A DNA stretch of 64,000 nt from Acanthococcus lagerstroemiae. Its lineage: Eukaryota; Arthropoda; Insecta; Hemiptera; Eriococcidae. Shown piece after piece: positions 35,645 through 45,892 of this stretch (positions are counted from its first letter, which is position 1; each line of letters begins with the position of its first letter). The notes below the pieces were generated by a model. The model made no database searches. It was not told the origin of the DNA and saw only the letters and a list, made by a program, of their open reading frames with translations. The DNA lies in NCBI GenBank assembly GCA_031841125.1, contig JAJSSI010000013.1, positions 62,001 through 126,000 on the forward strand, in the 5' to 3' direction. The translations under genes were made by a program, and so were the position numbers.

Positions 35645-35915
35645 ATTACTTTAAAAACCTCGTATATCATTAAAAGAAAATCCACAACATTTTGTTTCTT
35701 AAGTGTGAAAACCTCGTAAATTGATTTGCGAGGTTTTCACACTCATTTATTAAACCTTCTGATTTACGAGGTTTTAAAAATTACTTTTAGGGACTATACT
35801 TCACGTATCTGACTTACAAGATTATCACCACTCAATGCAGCTATTTTTTTACTATAAGAAACCTCGTAAATCGCTTTTTTGATGAAACCTGTACTTACGA
35901 GGTTTTCATTCCACA
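35645..35915. repeat. Clustered AAACCTCGTAAA motifs in both orientations
   Basis: AAACCTCGTAAA-type words occur about six times in 270 bp, three in each orientation. A near-perfect 19-bp hairpin (GTGTGAAAACCTCGTAAAT and its complement, 35703-35742) is among them. They abut and enter the end of the hAT transposase fragment. This resembles the subterminal binding repeats of hAT elements. Confidence 0.6.
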
Positions 35916-36675
35916 ATGATGTAAATGATCTTTCTGACAATGCAAGGTATAAAGATAAATCCTTGCATTTCATTTCTTCAATTTCCTCCATACTAATACC
36001 TTCATTTCCTATTCTCTCTTGCATTTTTATTCTGGCTTGCAAGCCATTATATTTGCCCGACATATTTGAAGCATTATCAGAACACTGTCCTCGATAGTTC
36101 TTCAAATTGATTTCATTTTTTTCGAAAAATTCCACAATGCAATCTTCCATATCTGAAGCTCTATGACCATCAAGAGGAATAAATTTTAAACATCTTTCAA
36201 CTGGAATATAATTTTTATCTATATACCTGACTGCTAAGGTCAATTGATCTATGTGGGCACAATCAGGGGTAGAATCAGCTATGTATGAAAAATACTTTGC
36301 ATTTTTAATTTCATTAATAATATGTTTAAAAACATGCCTACTCATTACTTCAATAAATTCATCACAAGTAGTAGATGACAAATAGTTTGTGTTTCCAGAA
36401 CCGCAGTTACCATGTTTAAGGAGATGCTGGCTCATAAAATCATCATAGACTGCCAAAAATTCTAAAACTCCAAGAAAGTTACCATTGTGAATTGATCCAA
36501 TAGTTTGATTTTTACCTCTAAATGCAATTCCACGAGAAGATAAATATTTAACTGCATCAACCACTCGTTTCAAAACACTTTGCCAATATGATTTTTCAGC
36601 TTTGTATTGTTCCATCAACTTTGCATCAATATTACCCACAATCCTACACTGCTGAATATAAATACTACAGTACAT
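35794..36675 (-). pseudogene. hAT transposase (ZMYM1-like), N-terminal catalytic part
   Basis: The minus-strand frame has the N-terminal half of a ZMYM1/DUF4371-type hAT transposase: IASRGIAFRG-like SSRGIAFRGKNQTIGS, FLGVLEFLAVYDDFM, KYFSYIADSTPDCAHIDQLT (first catalytic Asp region), ERCLKFIPLDGH and CSDNASNMSGKYNGLQARIK (second Asp). After that point it loses homology and runs through AACCTCGTAAA-type repeats to a stop. An internal deletion has therefore joined the first half to the element's subterminal region. The start is uncertain because coding similarity continues to about 36750. Inactive. Confidence 0.75.
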
Positions 36676-36799
36676 ACGATGATCATTGCTAGATCCATGC
36701 TCACTAACTTTTGCCCACTGGTTTTTCCAGTCAATAAAACCACTAGACCTAAAATAATTAAAATTAGGCTTGGCAAATAGATGGCAGGGTATACAGAAT

Positions 36800-36962
36800 A
36801 GTGCATTTTGTTAACCATCTTATAACCGTTATACCAAACGTACTCGAAGAGATGCCATGCTGGCGTACTCGTATTCCCTTTCTGTATGAAGGTAGCAGTT
36901 ATACCGCGAGAGGTCGCTGTAGTCAGTGAAGTAAGTGTGCCGGTGTTACTTCACTGCTAACA
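36800..36962 (-). repeat. Possible 3' LTR start and polypurine tract of the large Copia element
   Basis: On the minus strand GGGAGGGGG (36963-36972) is followed by TGTTAGCAGTGAAGTAAC, a typical polypurine tract/LTR junction. The first part of the putative LTR folds into an 11-bp hairpin (36924-36934 with 36946-36956). No second copy is visible upstream of the gag at 41.8 kb, so this rests on the junction alone. The lower limit is a guess. Confidence 0.35.
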
Positions 36963-37484
36963 CCCCCTCCCAGCAACTCTCGGAGATTATCATTGTTTGT
37001 TTATAAACACGGATACTTTCCTTTTTCAAAAACAACTGCACAGAAACTATGGAGTTATCTTCTCGCTGAATTTGATCGGACTTGGATACATAGGAGTCAG
37101 ATTTTCGTCAGATATTTTCTTCACTGTCTGAATGCTCCCAGAAACAAAGCTTCTTCTCGCATAGACTTTCAAGGCAGTCATTCTAGTCATTAATGTGTAA
37201 GTTATAATGATAAGACAGTCGTACATTAGAGGTGGACAAAGTGCACAGAAAGACAAACCTTCTTCTCACTTTGCCTAATTCTACTTTGAAAATATGAAAA
37301 ATACATAATATTAAAAAAAAAAACATTCTTATCGCTAGCAACTTATTTGGTAGGTCATTTGAGAACATCTTGCAGTAGAGGAACGGGGGTCTTAACATTG
37401 GCCATGATTACGTTATTATACTTATTGATCAATCGTTTTAGAGATCGACCTCAGTAAGTGTGTTTGACAAGCCTCAAGTTGGAC

Positions 37485-39097
37485 TTATAGAAGCGGTTTT
37501 GTAAGAATATCCGCAACTTGTTGTGAAGTTGGGACTTGTACAACGCGGATTACACCGTTTGCTACGTGTTCCTTTATCTTAAAGTACCTGAGTTCTACAT
37601 GTTTTAATCTACTTTTCCCCAGGAGAGTAGTTGCTTGACACAGTGCTGCGTAGTTGTCTTCAAAGATTGTAACAGGTACCACCTTAATCTTTACCGTTTC
37701 TTCAGTTAATCTTATCAGATACAATACTTCATGTGTTGCCTCATTTAGGGCGATGTACTCTGCTTCTGTCGTGTGCTCTGCAATACTGTCTTGTAAGCGA
37801 GAGCACCACGACACTGGTGTTCCAAAGAATCTTACCACCAATCCTGCGGTTGACTTTCTGGTACAATCACCTGCGTGGTCAGCGTCTACGTACACATCCA
37901 TAATACCTGCAAGCATAGATCACTTGTAAAATCTTTCATGGGTTTTGGACAAAGGATACCAAGGTCTGTTGTTTTGGAGAGATAGAAGAGTATTCTTTGA
38001 AGAAGTGTCCATTGCAAAGATGTGGGTCTTGTTTGGAAGCGTGCCAGGTAATTTACAGGAAAACTTAAATCAGGTCGTGTGTAGTTTGCTAGGAAGATTA
38101 GTGCACCTAGTAACTGCCTGTATGGAAATGATTTTTCTGGAAGTACAGGTGTTTTGGAATGTTCAGACAACGGAGGCATGGGAATAATTGACCATTTCTT
38201 AGTTGATAACCTGGAATTTTCTAACGTGTAGTATTGACTGATTACAGATTGGGCATAGGAGGATTGGTGCAGGAATATACGATGACTTTTCTTTTCAACC
38301 TCAATTCCCACAAAGATTGTCGGAAATTCGAGATTCCGTACTTCGTAATTCTTGTTAAGAAGTTCGAGTGTTCGTTTAATTCCATAGGAATCGTTGCCAG
38401 TTAGTAGGAAATCGTCAACGAAAACGAGAATTATCATTATCAGGTTGGAGTTCCATTTTGTATATACGCAGGGTTCCCTTTTATTTTCTTTAAAACCAAT
38501 CTTTCGTAAAAACTAGTGAATGTTCCGATGAAAACAGGCCAGACCAATGTCTAGGCCGTACAATGCTTTCTTCAACTTACATGTAAACTTTTTCGGATCG
38601 TGACCTAGTCCCTGTGGGATTGTCACATATTTTTCGCGATCAATCTGTCCATTTAAGAATGCATTAGTTAGATCAAGTTGCAGTAATTCCCAGCCGAATC
38701 GTGATGTTAACACAAATAGCCACCTTATCGCTGGTGCTGAAGGTGTTGGAGATGCTGTTTCTAACTTGGTAGCTTTATTTTTGTCCAAGCAACCTACCAC
38801 GACTAATCGTGCCTCGTATGTGCCATTCTTTTTGATTGTGAAAATCGACTTTAGGAGAATTGCTTGCTTTCCTTTCTGTTTTGGGACAATATCCCAGACA
38901 TCATACCTTTCCATGGCATGTAGTTCTTTTGCTATTGCTTGTTGTCGCTTTTCTTTATCCGATCCAGTGATCGCTTGCTTATACGTTAATTTTTGTTCAT
39001 AAGCTTTCTTAAAGGTGTACTCATCGTATTCTCCGAGTTTGTCGTATCGGATTTGGAGGAGGTTTACGTGAATGTTATCCCAATCGTAATTGATCAT
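37485..39097 (-). pseudogene. Copia reverse transcriptase and RNase H, frame-broken
   Basis: 38513-39097 holds the start of the RVT_2 domain (AMERYDVWDIVPKQ, FTIKKNGTYEARLVVVG, LLQLDLTNAFLNGQI, LKKALYGL). 37886-38437 holds the catalytic centre IILVFVDDFLLTG (F-V-D-D in place of Y-V-D-D), FVGIEVEKK and LLGALIFLANYTRPDLSF. 37485-37916 is RNase H (DVYVDADHAGDCTRKSTAG, AEYIALNEATHE, IFEDNYAALC, VADILTKPLL). At least two frame changes separate these parts, so no full polyprotein can be made. The parts are in normal Copia order behind integrase on the same strand. Confidence 0.88.
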
Positions 39098-39196
39098 CTG
39101 TTCTTCTATTTCTTCGATTTCAGTTATTTCATCATCCGTGTCTTCAGGACTGTTAATAGTTTGGTTACTGTCGTGTTCGGGTTCATGAAGTTGTGG

Positions 39197-40583
39197 TTAT
39201 TCGCCCCCTCCATTTTTGGAAATGTTGGAATGTGAGGATGAGGATTCATTCGTAGGAATTGTGGAAGTTTCTGGACATGTACAGGGATACGAGTTTAGAT
39301 TGAATTTGGAGAATATTTCTTGTCGTAATTGAGTACTTTGATGAGAAGGAAAATCATCTTTAAATAATTTATTTTCATTTATGACAATATTACACACCCT
39401 TTCAACTTTCTGTGTTCTAGGATTGAATACTTTATAGCCAGTATTTGTGAAACCAACTAAGTAACAGATGTTCGACCTTAGCATAAACTTTCTACCATTT
39501 GGTACAGTTTTGTCGAAAACACTGACTTGAGAACCAAACAATTTTAGTTGGCCCAAGTTCGGTTTTTTACTGTAAAATATTTCATAAGGCGTGATGTAAA
39601 TAGTTCAACTCGGAATGAGGAGTACGGTTGTATATCCAACATGCCGTGTCAACAACTACACCCCACATGCTTTCGGGTAATCCTGATTCAAACAGAAGGG
39701 CTCTAGCTTTTTGAGAAATTGTTTGTTGCACTCGTTTGACGAGTCCATTGTGTTGATGACAGTAAGGTTCTGCCATATCAACTCTTACATCGAACTTATC
39801 GAGAATGACTTTGGTTTCATATGAGAGGAATTCTGGTGCATTATCGGATCGGAGAAGATTGAATTGCCCTGGAGTCAGATAATGGGCATGAAGAAAACGA
39901 TACGCTTCATTTAACATGGAAGGAATTTGACTTTTGGAATTGATCAGGAATAGTAGCAGAAAACGTGAATAATCGTCGATTACAGTATGGATGTACTTGT
40001 TCTTGGAAAAGTGAGTTGGTGGGGTAATTGGCCCAACAACGTCTGTGTGTACGACTGCACCAACTCTGTTTGCTCGTTCTCTTACTTTCTTAAACACTTT
40101 TCTTTTTAGTTTCGATTGAGCACATTCAGTACAACTCGCAATTGAGGCAGTTGAGATTAACTCACCGACGCCTTCAGCCGCATTTCTTATATGATTCAGA
40201 TATTCTGCTGAAATATGCCCCATCCTTCTGTGCCAAAGTGTACCTTCACTTTTCAGCTTCAGAATTTGATCTTCTGTTAACTTTCGTTTAAGCTTTCTAA
40301 CTTTATTACGAGTAATTTTTGAACGTAGAATACTATCTTTATTAGTAATAGGAACAAACGTATTTGTATCAGTATTGCAAAAATACACTTTCTTCACAAA
40401 AACTTCTATTTGGTAGACGTCATTCGTGATCTTCAACAACGCTATCTTTTTGTTTAGTGACCTGGAATAGATATAACTGGTATTAGTATCTAGGAGGAAG
40501 AATGTAGAACATTGAGAATTGAACTTGGAACAACTAATGATATTTTCAGAGATTTGAGGAACAAACTGTACTTTTTCAAGCAT
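39197..40583 (-). pseudogene. Copia integrase, mutated third catalytic residue
   Basis: 39582-40583 has the GAG-pre-integrase block LWHRRMGHISAEYL with the zinc-finger CTECAQSKLKRK, then the rve core: VHTDVVGPI (first Asp), IDDYSRFLLLFL, LLRSDNAPEFLS (second Asp). The region PYCHQHNGLVKRVQQTI should hold the third acidic residue (usually NGVVER) but reads Lys. After a frame change at about 39570, 39197-39556 gives the Copia-type C-terminal segment (ICYLVGFTNTGYKVFNP). The element could not integrate using its own enzyme. Confidence 0.85.
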
Positions 40584-40664
40584 TACTTCAGAGTTTTCGC
40601 CTTCGAAATGAAGAACGATTGTAATTTCGCCTTCGCTAATGGAGCTACAGTCACTTTTGTGTTC

Positions 40665-40979
40665 CTACAATGCTGTAGACACTGGTTGTGGCACTTCAAA
40701 TTTTTTGTATTTGTGTAGAATATCGACATCATTGACAAGATGATGCGACGCACATGAATCTGTTAACATGGCAATCTTTAGTAAATTGTTATAACCTTGA
40801 CTTTCTAACATACCTGCTTTCTTTGCTTTAGGACAGTCTTTGGTGATATGTCCATATTGTCTGCAGCCGTTAATGTAGCACAATTTTCCTGGTCGATTGC
40901 AGTCTTTGGCGTAATGGAAGTACTCACCACAACGTTTACATCGATTTTTTGCCTTCTCTTCTGGTGTCATCTGTTTCAT
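40665..40979 (-). pseudogene. Copia zinc knuckles and aspartic protease start
   Basis: Two knuckles, CKRCGEYFHYAKDC and CRQYGHITKDC, precede the protease active-site region IAMLTDSCASHHLVND. In Copia this is normally D-S-G; here Cys replaces Gly. The frame stops at 40665, and the remainder of protease continues out of frame towards the integrase segment. Confidence 0.8.
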
Positions 40980-40985
40980 TTTCTG

Positions 40986-41804
40986 TTACTGTTCCGAAGT
41001 GTACGTACTGGTCGAGGTAGCTGTGGAACTCGAAGCTGGTGGTGTATGTTTCTTGTCCGTTTTCATTCTCTTTCTTTCGCTGACATCATTCAATTCGTTA
41101 GTTTTCTGTTTTTCTCCACTTTTAAATCCTTCGTGATTCAAATTCAAGAATGTGGTTTTGACTTCAGCAAACGATTTTATTTCTTTGGTCGCCGTAATAT
41201 TGTTGTAGAACGATGAGTAGCACGTTCCGTGTTCGTTCTTGCCTTCGATTTTTTGAAGAAATGCGGTCACCATGAACTCATTGCTTACAGGCATGCTTGC
41301 CAAAACAAAATCTTCCATACAACTTTGGAAATCGGTGACGTAACGTTGCGGATCATAGCCTTGTTTGAATTTCAGAGTCATGAAACGTTGATACAAGTCT
41401 ACTAAATCTCGTAGTTTAGTAGTGGAATAAGATTCCTCCAGATACGAAATTGCTGTATACGGATTCGTCATATTTTGAATTTGAAGTTGGATGGATCGAG
41501 AGACTGAACTAGTGATGATCTGAAGTGTTCGAGCTTGAAGAAGTGAGCGATATTGAGGCGTTATCTGTACGTCAATTTCTCCATCTTCAGACTTAATGAA
41601 CAGTAGTAGCATGTTTGCACTAAGTGCTACACCGAGTTTCACTTTCCATGTCTTGTAGTTGCGATATCCTTTCAGCTTGTCTTTTTCTTCAAACGTGGGC
41701 ATGGAGAACGATGGTGTCTTGTAGTTCTTATCTAGTTCGCTAACACGTTTTCCATCGGAATTTTCAACAATTATACCTGGAACTTTGATAGCTCCACTTC
41801 TCAC
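40986..41804 (-). CDS. Copia Gag
   Basis: A 272-codon minus-strand frame with the Copia Gag (UBN2/DUF4219-like) pattern: KLKGYRNYKTWKVKLGVAL, AISYLEESYSTTKLRDLVDLY and LVDLYQRFMTLKFKQG, followed by a Lys-rich, then Ser/Thr-rich tail. It ends seven bases before the zinc-knuckle frame, which is in another frame. The first residues (MRSGAIKVPGI) may continue from the hAT sequence upstream: the hAT C-terminus (to about 41840) runs almost straight into this gag without an identifiable 5' LTR. Confidence 0.8.
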   Translation of the reverse strand: MRSGAIKVPGIIVENSDGKRVSELDKNYKTPSFSMPTFEEKDKLKGYRNYKTWKVKLGVALSANMLLLFIKSEDGEIDVQITPQYRSLLQARTLQIITSSVSRSIQLQIQNMTNPYTAISYLEESYSTTKLRDLVDLYQRFMTLKFKQGYDPQRYVTDFQSCMEDFVLASMPVSNEFMVTAFLQKIEGKNEHGTCYSSFYNNITATKEIKSFAEVKTTFLNLNHEGFKSGEKQKTNELNDVSERKRMKTDKKHTPPASSSTATSTSTYTSEQ

Positions 41805-41839
41805 GAGTTGTAGAAAGGAGTTTAGAAGTTGGGCATTCG

Positions 41840-42990
41840 GGTCAGTAATAATCTCTCGTCGGTCATTGTCGTTCGCAGGTAATTTTTTATAAGTTTCAAT
41901 TTACTAAAAGACTGTTCGTTGGATGCTGTGGTAACAGGCGCGGTAAATGTCAATCGAAACATTCTATGGGTTAGGTATTGGTAGAAGATGTTGAATTTGT
42001 TGACTTATTTCCATGCATTCCGACAACGATTTTGCATCCTTACATCGATGCTGTAAGATTTCTATTTCACAATTGACAAGATCGACATCTAGTAGTTTGC
42101 TTTCTGGGACACCAGGAGGAAAAATCTTAATAACGTTGTTCAATTCTTCAGACGATGAGGTAGTGAATGGTAACGAAGAAAATCGGTATAAAGGTTCGAC
42201 AGATTTCAACGATGAACTCAAATTTTCCTTACTTTCTACTATTAGCAAATCTAACACTTTGATGAATTCTGCTCGATAAAATTCAGTCAAGTCAAAATGT
42301 TCGTTTGTTTTGGGTCTTGAATCGATTTTCCTCGAAGGGTTCCTTTTTGGGTGGTGAAGTTTGAATTATTCTTCAGGAGAGACGTTCAGTTGTTTAGAAA
42401 ACATAACTGCAGCATTTATTAAATTGTTTAGTCCGGTCGTATCATTTCTCATGTTATCTAAAACATTAGTTAAAGATTCTAGCAACAAAACTGCATCAAC
42501 AATATTTAAATCTGTACCTTGCAACTTTTCGGTGACAATTTTCAATTTGAACATGACATTTTTCATAAAATACATTGCAACAATGAAGTCAAAATTCAGC
42601 AGTTTTTTGTGCAATGACAAAGCGAAAGACCTAGTTTTACCATCAAGTTCGGGATTGCTGCTTATTTCATTTGTTACACTGATTAGTTGATCATACAATG
42701 ACCCAGACTGCTCGAATGGATTCGGCCCGAGCCACCCAACGAGTTTTTGAAAGATTTTTGAGATTTAGATTGTTTTGCACCGCTTCTTGGTTTTCTCGTA
42801 GAGAGCTGTATCTTTTTGTGCTTGATGTGAAGAATACATTCAGCGATTCTAATACATTAAATAACTCGGCTACAATCAAATTACTGTCGCAAGCGTGTTC
42901 GGTAAACGTATGCAAGCGGTGGGACTGGCACGGTATGAAAATATTGAGACTAAGAAAACCTATATCACTATGCCTACAGAAGTGAAGAGA
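41840..42990 (-). pseudogene. hAT transposase (ZMYM1-like), C-terminal half
   Basis: Successive minus-strand pieces: 42691-42915 (ELFNVLESLNVFFTSSTKRY, LKNLSKTRWVARAESIRA), 42366-42698 (LVTEKLQ-type helices), 41964-42290 (TEFYRAEFIKVLDLLI), and about 41840-41960 with the dimerisation-domain signature TTASNEQSFSKLKLIKNYLR. Frame changes separate them. The N-terminal catalytic half is missing here, while a related N-terminal half lies at 35.8-36.7 kb. On the minus strand that half is downstream, so the two cannot be one simply interrupted gene. Confidence 0.75.
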
Positions 42991-43429
42991 CTGGCTTTGT
43001 GTACGTGAATATTTGAATTTCGTTTGATGTCGAACTGCTTATTTTGCCGAATAACAAAATTTTTCCGCGATCGTAAGATCAAAAATACAATTCAACACAT
43101 TATTTGAACAACGAGCATGCATCAACAGAACGTAACTAACTGATAAGATGCTGTCTGCTGCGCAGGCGCGAATACCACAATGAATATGAAAAATGATCTA
43201 GTATTCATTTGGCAATTGGCTTTTGGCTCATTGTATGTGAGAGCTGAGTTAATGAAGACAGGTTGTCGTCAGTTGATGAAAGTAAGCAAGTCCAGCCATG
43301 GTTAATGGTTCATTTCATACATCGCGATCAAACTTGTCACGTAGCTGAAAAAATGGAATAATGTAAACAGAAATAAACCAACATAGGTAGGTACTTCAAA
43401 AGAATTATAATATTTGCTGCACTGTGATT
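42991..43429. other. No gene seen
   Basis: AT-rich, no recognisable coding motif. The minus-strand Phe/Leu-rich frame that overlaps the next repeat is a by-product of A/T-rich repeat DNA. Confidence 0.45.
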
Positions 43430-43645
43430 CAAACAATACAAGGAGAGAAAAGCAATATAAACGAGTCAAGAAGGTAATAACAAACATAAGAGAGAAAAAA
43501 AATGAACGCGTTAAAAAAGTAACAGCAAACTTGAGGGAAAAAACAGAAAAACAAGATAAACGCGTCAAGATGAAAGAAAATAACATCAAACTTGAGAAAA
43601 AAAGAAAAACAGAATGAATGTGTCGAGAAAGTAACAAAAATATAT
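43430..43645. repeat. Degenerate minisatellite, unit about 45-60 bp
   Basis: About four imperfect copies of a purine-rich unit: AAACGAGTCAAGAAGGTAAT and variants such as AACGCGTTAAAAAAGTAAC and AAACGCGTCAAGATG, each followed by AACTTGAGAGAAAAA-like sequence. The plus-strand Lys/Arg-rich frame (RVKKV repeated) reflects the repeat. Confidence 0.7.
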
Positions 43646-45187
43646 GAGGACCATAAAAAGTACAGAAAGTAAATGCGATGTGGGTTACTTAAGTTTCAAG
43701 GAATTGCCTTTCTTTTTTTGGAAAAAACATCAGAAAAAGATAGAAGTTTCACAAAAAATTGAAAAATATTATAATTTTTTAGAGGTATTCTCTTGTTTTT
43801 TAAATGAATACATAGAGATATTAAATCGTTTGTAATGTTCTGTATTTGGGACAAAATTATAGCATTCAATGCGATTGCGTTTAAGTGCCTTACCTTTTTT
43901 TACCTGCAACTTTGAGAGCATCTTTACCATGAAGCAGTCCATTTATCAACTTATCTTGCATTCTGTTTCGAGTTTTTGTTTTATTTAAATTAATGTCACT
44001 GAAAATCCTCTCACATACAGCAGATGAATGTGGGAACAACATGACGCGATTACGAATTTTGAGAATGGTTTTGTAAACTTGCTTTCCATCTCCATTTACA
44101 TAACTTTCAACTCTTTTCCAAAATTTTTCTTCGCCATCGATGATGTTATCAAATTGAAAAGCTTGACGAAAATCTTTATATTTTCTGTCCACCACCACAA
44201 CATCCATTTGAAAAAAAGATGCTAATGGAGCAATACTTTTGACATAGATTAAATGTTTTGGATCAATGAATGACATGTAGGTACTGCAAAATGTCTATCT
44301 CTGGTGCATTGAATGGAAAACAATCATATATTTCGGATGCAAGTCGGACTAAAAAATTGAGGCAGTGTGTTCTGAATGCTCTTATGTGGTTCTTATCAAG
44401 ATGACATTGTAAATCAGCATTTTTTACTCTCGGGCCCAGGTCCATTTTTTCGAGTGGAACAAATAAGTCAGGGTTTTTGTAGTCGATATTTGGGATGGTA
44501 GTCTTTCCCAAAATTCTATCATCCATGTATTTTCCGACAATGCCACGAAATAGAGCCTCCATTTTTTGATATAGCAAATGAATTTTAGGCTTTTCAGACT
44601 GAAATTTGATGTTCCTATCGACAACAAGAGGAAGTACATAGTCTAAAAATTTCAGGTATAACAAGTTGTACGGATTTTTCAACTTCGCCAAAAGTGGTGC
44701 CACTTCATGGTTCCGTTCTACTTCTTTCGTGAAGAACTTAACAACAGCATTATATTGGTTGATAAATCGATGAACACAACTTTGCAGGGCTAACTAACGC
44801 GTGTTACAAGTGTTTAGAAGCCGTTTCTGAGGGAATTCCAATTCAACTTGCACATTATTGAATGATTGAAGGCGTTGAGAACTGTACCAGAGATACAGAA
44901 ATGAACTCTTCATCATTTCTTCTGTTTCCATGGGTAGTGCGGACATTGCTTTCAAAGCACACAATGCCAGCAAATGACATACATTTTTGTATATATGTTA
45001 CACCTAAATCGCGTAATTGCTGATTACGCGTAATCGGCAGTAAATTTACCGAATTCGTGAAATCGGCAACCCCGTTGCCGAGTACGTGAAATAAGCAAGA
45101 TTTCACGAAATTTGCAAGTGTCTCTTGCCCGTTACGTGTAATAGGCATTTCAGTGAAAAAGGTGGTATTCCGAAATTGCGTAATTGC

Positions 45188-45475
45188 CTAAAACACGTAG
45201 GGTGCACCGAAAGTGAAGAAAAAAGGTAGCAATTCTTTTGCAACAGCTACTGCTGTTTTACATGTTAACGGATCTAAATAAGAAAATTTGGTAAGATGTT
45301 CTTTATAGTGCAGTACAGATCTATACTCGCCATCCGGCAAACTCTGGTAATCTACCAAGTCTACTTACCCGCGGTCATTCAAACATAAAGCGGTAATTGG
45401 ACGCACTACAACTCCGCGATTAACTTTTTCCGTCGCTTTTTCGGCGCATCGAGCACAACGGCTTATGACACATTT
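45188..45475 (-). pseudogene. Integrase (rve) fragment of the Ginger-like element, KRBA2/SCAND3-like
   Basis: The minus-strand reading shows a Cys pair CARCAEKATEK, then GVVVRPITALCLNDRG, a stop in place of the usual Gln, and VDLVDYQSLPDGEY (first catalytic Asp region), LHYKEHLTKFSYLDPL and FFFTFGAP. This is the start of the rve core in KRBA2/SCAND3-like integrases. The reading ends at a TAG, exactly where the sequence passes into the terminal repeat. The second Asp and the Glu are missing. Confidence 0.75.
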
Positions 45476-45724
45476 TACTATCTTCATAGGTATATTGGAG
45501 TACGTATCTTTATTATAAAATTGAACTTTCCACAACAGTACAAAGATTTATTCCGCCATTCAACACAACAACTGAAGATACAAAATTAACAGAACAAAGA
45601 ACAAAGTTCGAGGCAAAGAGCGACAGTGTTACCAACTAATAAGATTACGCAACAATCTTGTACTTTTTTGAAAGTTTTCTTTTCACCCTTATGACCAATT
45701 GCAACATGTATGTCAGTAACGATG

Positions 45725-45892
45725 CTAGTAAACGATTCTAGAGTTGCCATTACCTTCTGATCTCATATTCGTCTTACTTTCCGTATACCAGCGACCTCCA
45801 TTAATTCGAAATTCTGTTTCACGTGATAGTACCGCCGGTCCTTTACAACAGCTCCGAATGGCGTGTTTTTCTTCATCCTTGGTCCACTCCAT
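45725..45892 (-). pseudogene. N-terminal exon fragment inside the Ginger-like element
   Basis: A 55-residue frame with a clear start (MEWTKDEEKHAIRSCCKG) and a GGRWYTESKTN stretch, followed by a stop. Its place upstream of the integrase fragment on the same strand suggests the N-terminal part of the element's own protein. No domain is identified. Confidence 0.4.

Noticed and set aside
36615..36818. Hydrophobic minus-strand frame resembling a membrane protein
   Set aside because: It overlaps the start of the hAT transposase fragment and the putative Copia LTR in another frame; the hydrophobicity reflects T-rich codons.
43302..43637. Phe/Leu-rich minus-strand frame resembling several membrane helices
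   Set aside because: It is the complement of the A-rich minisatellite at 43430-43645.
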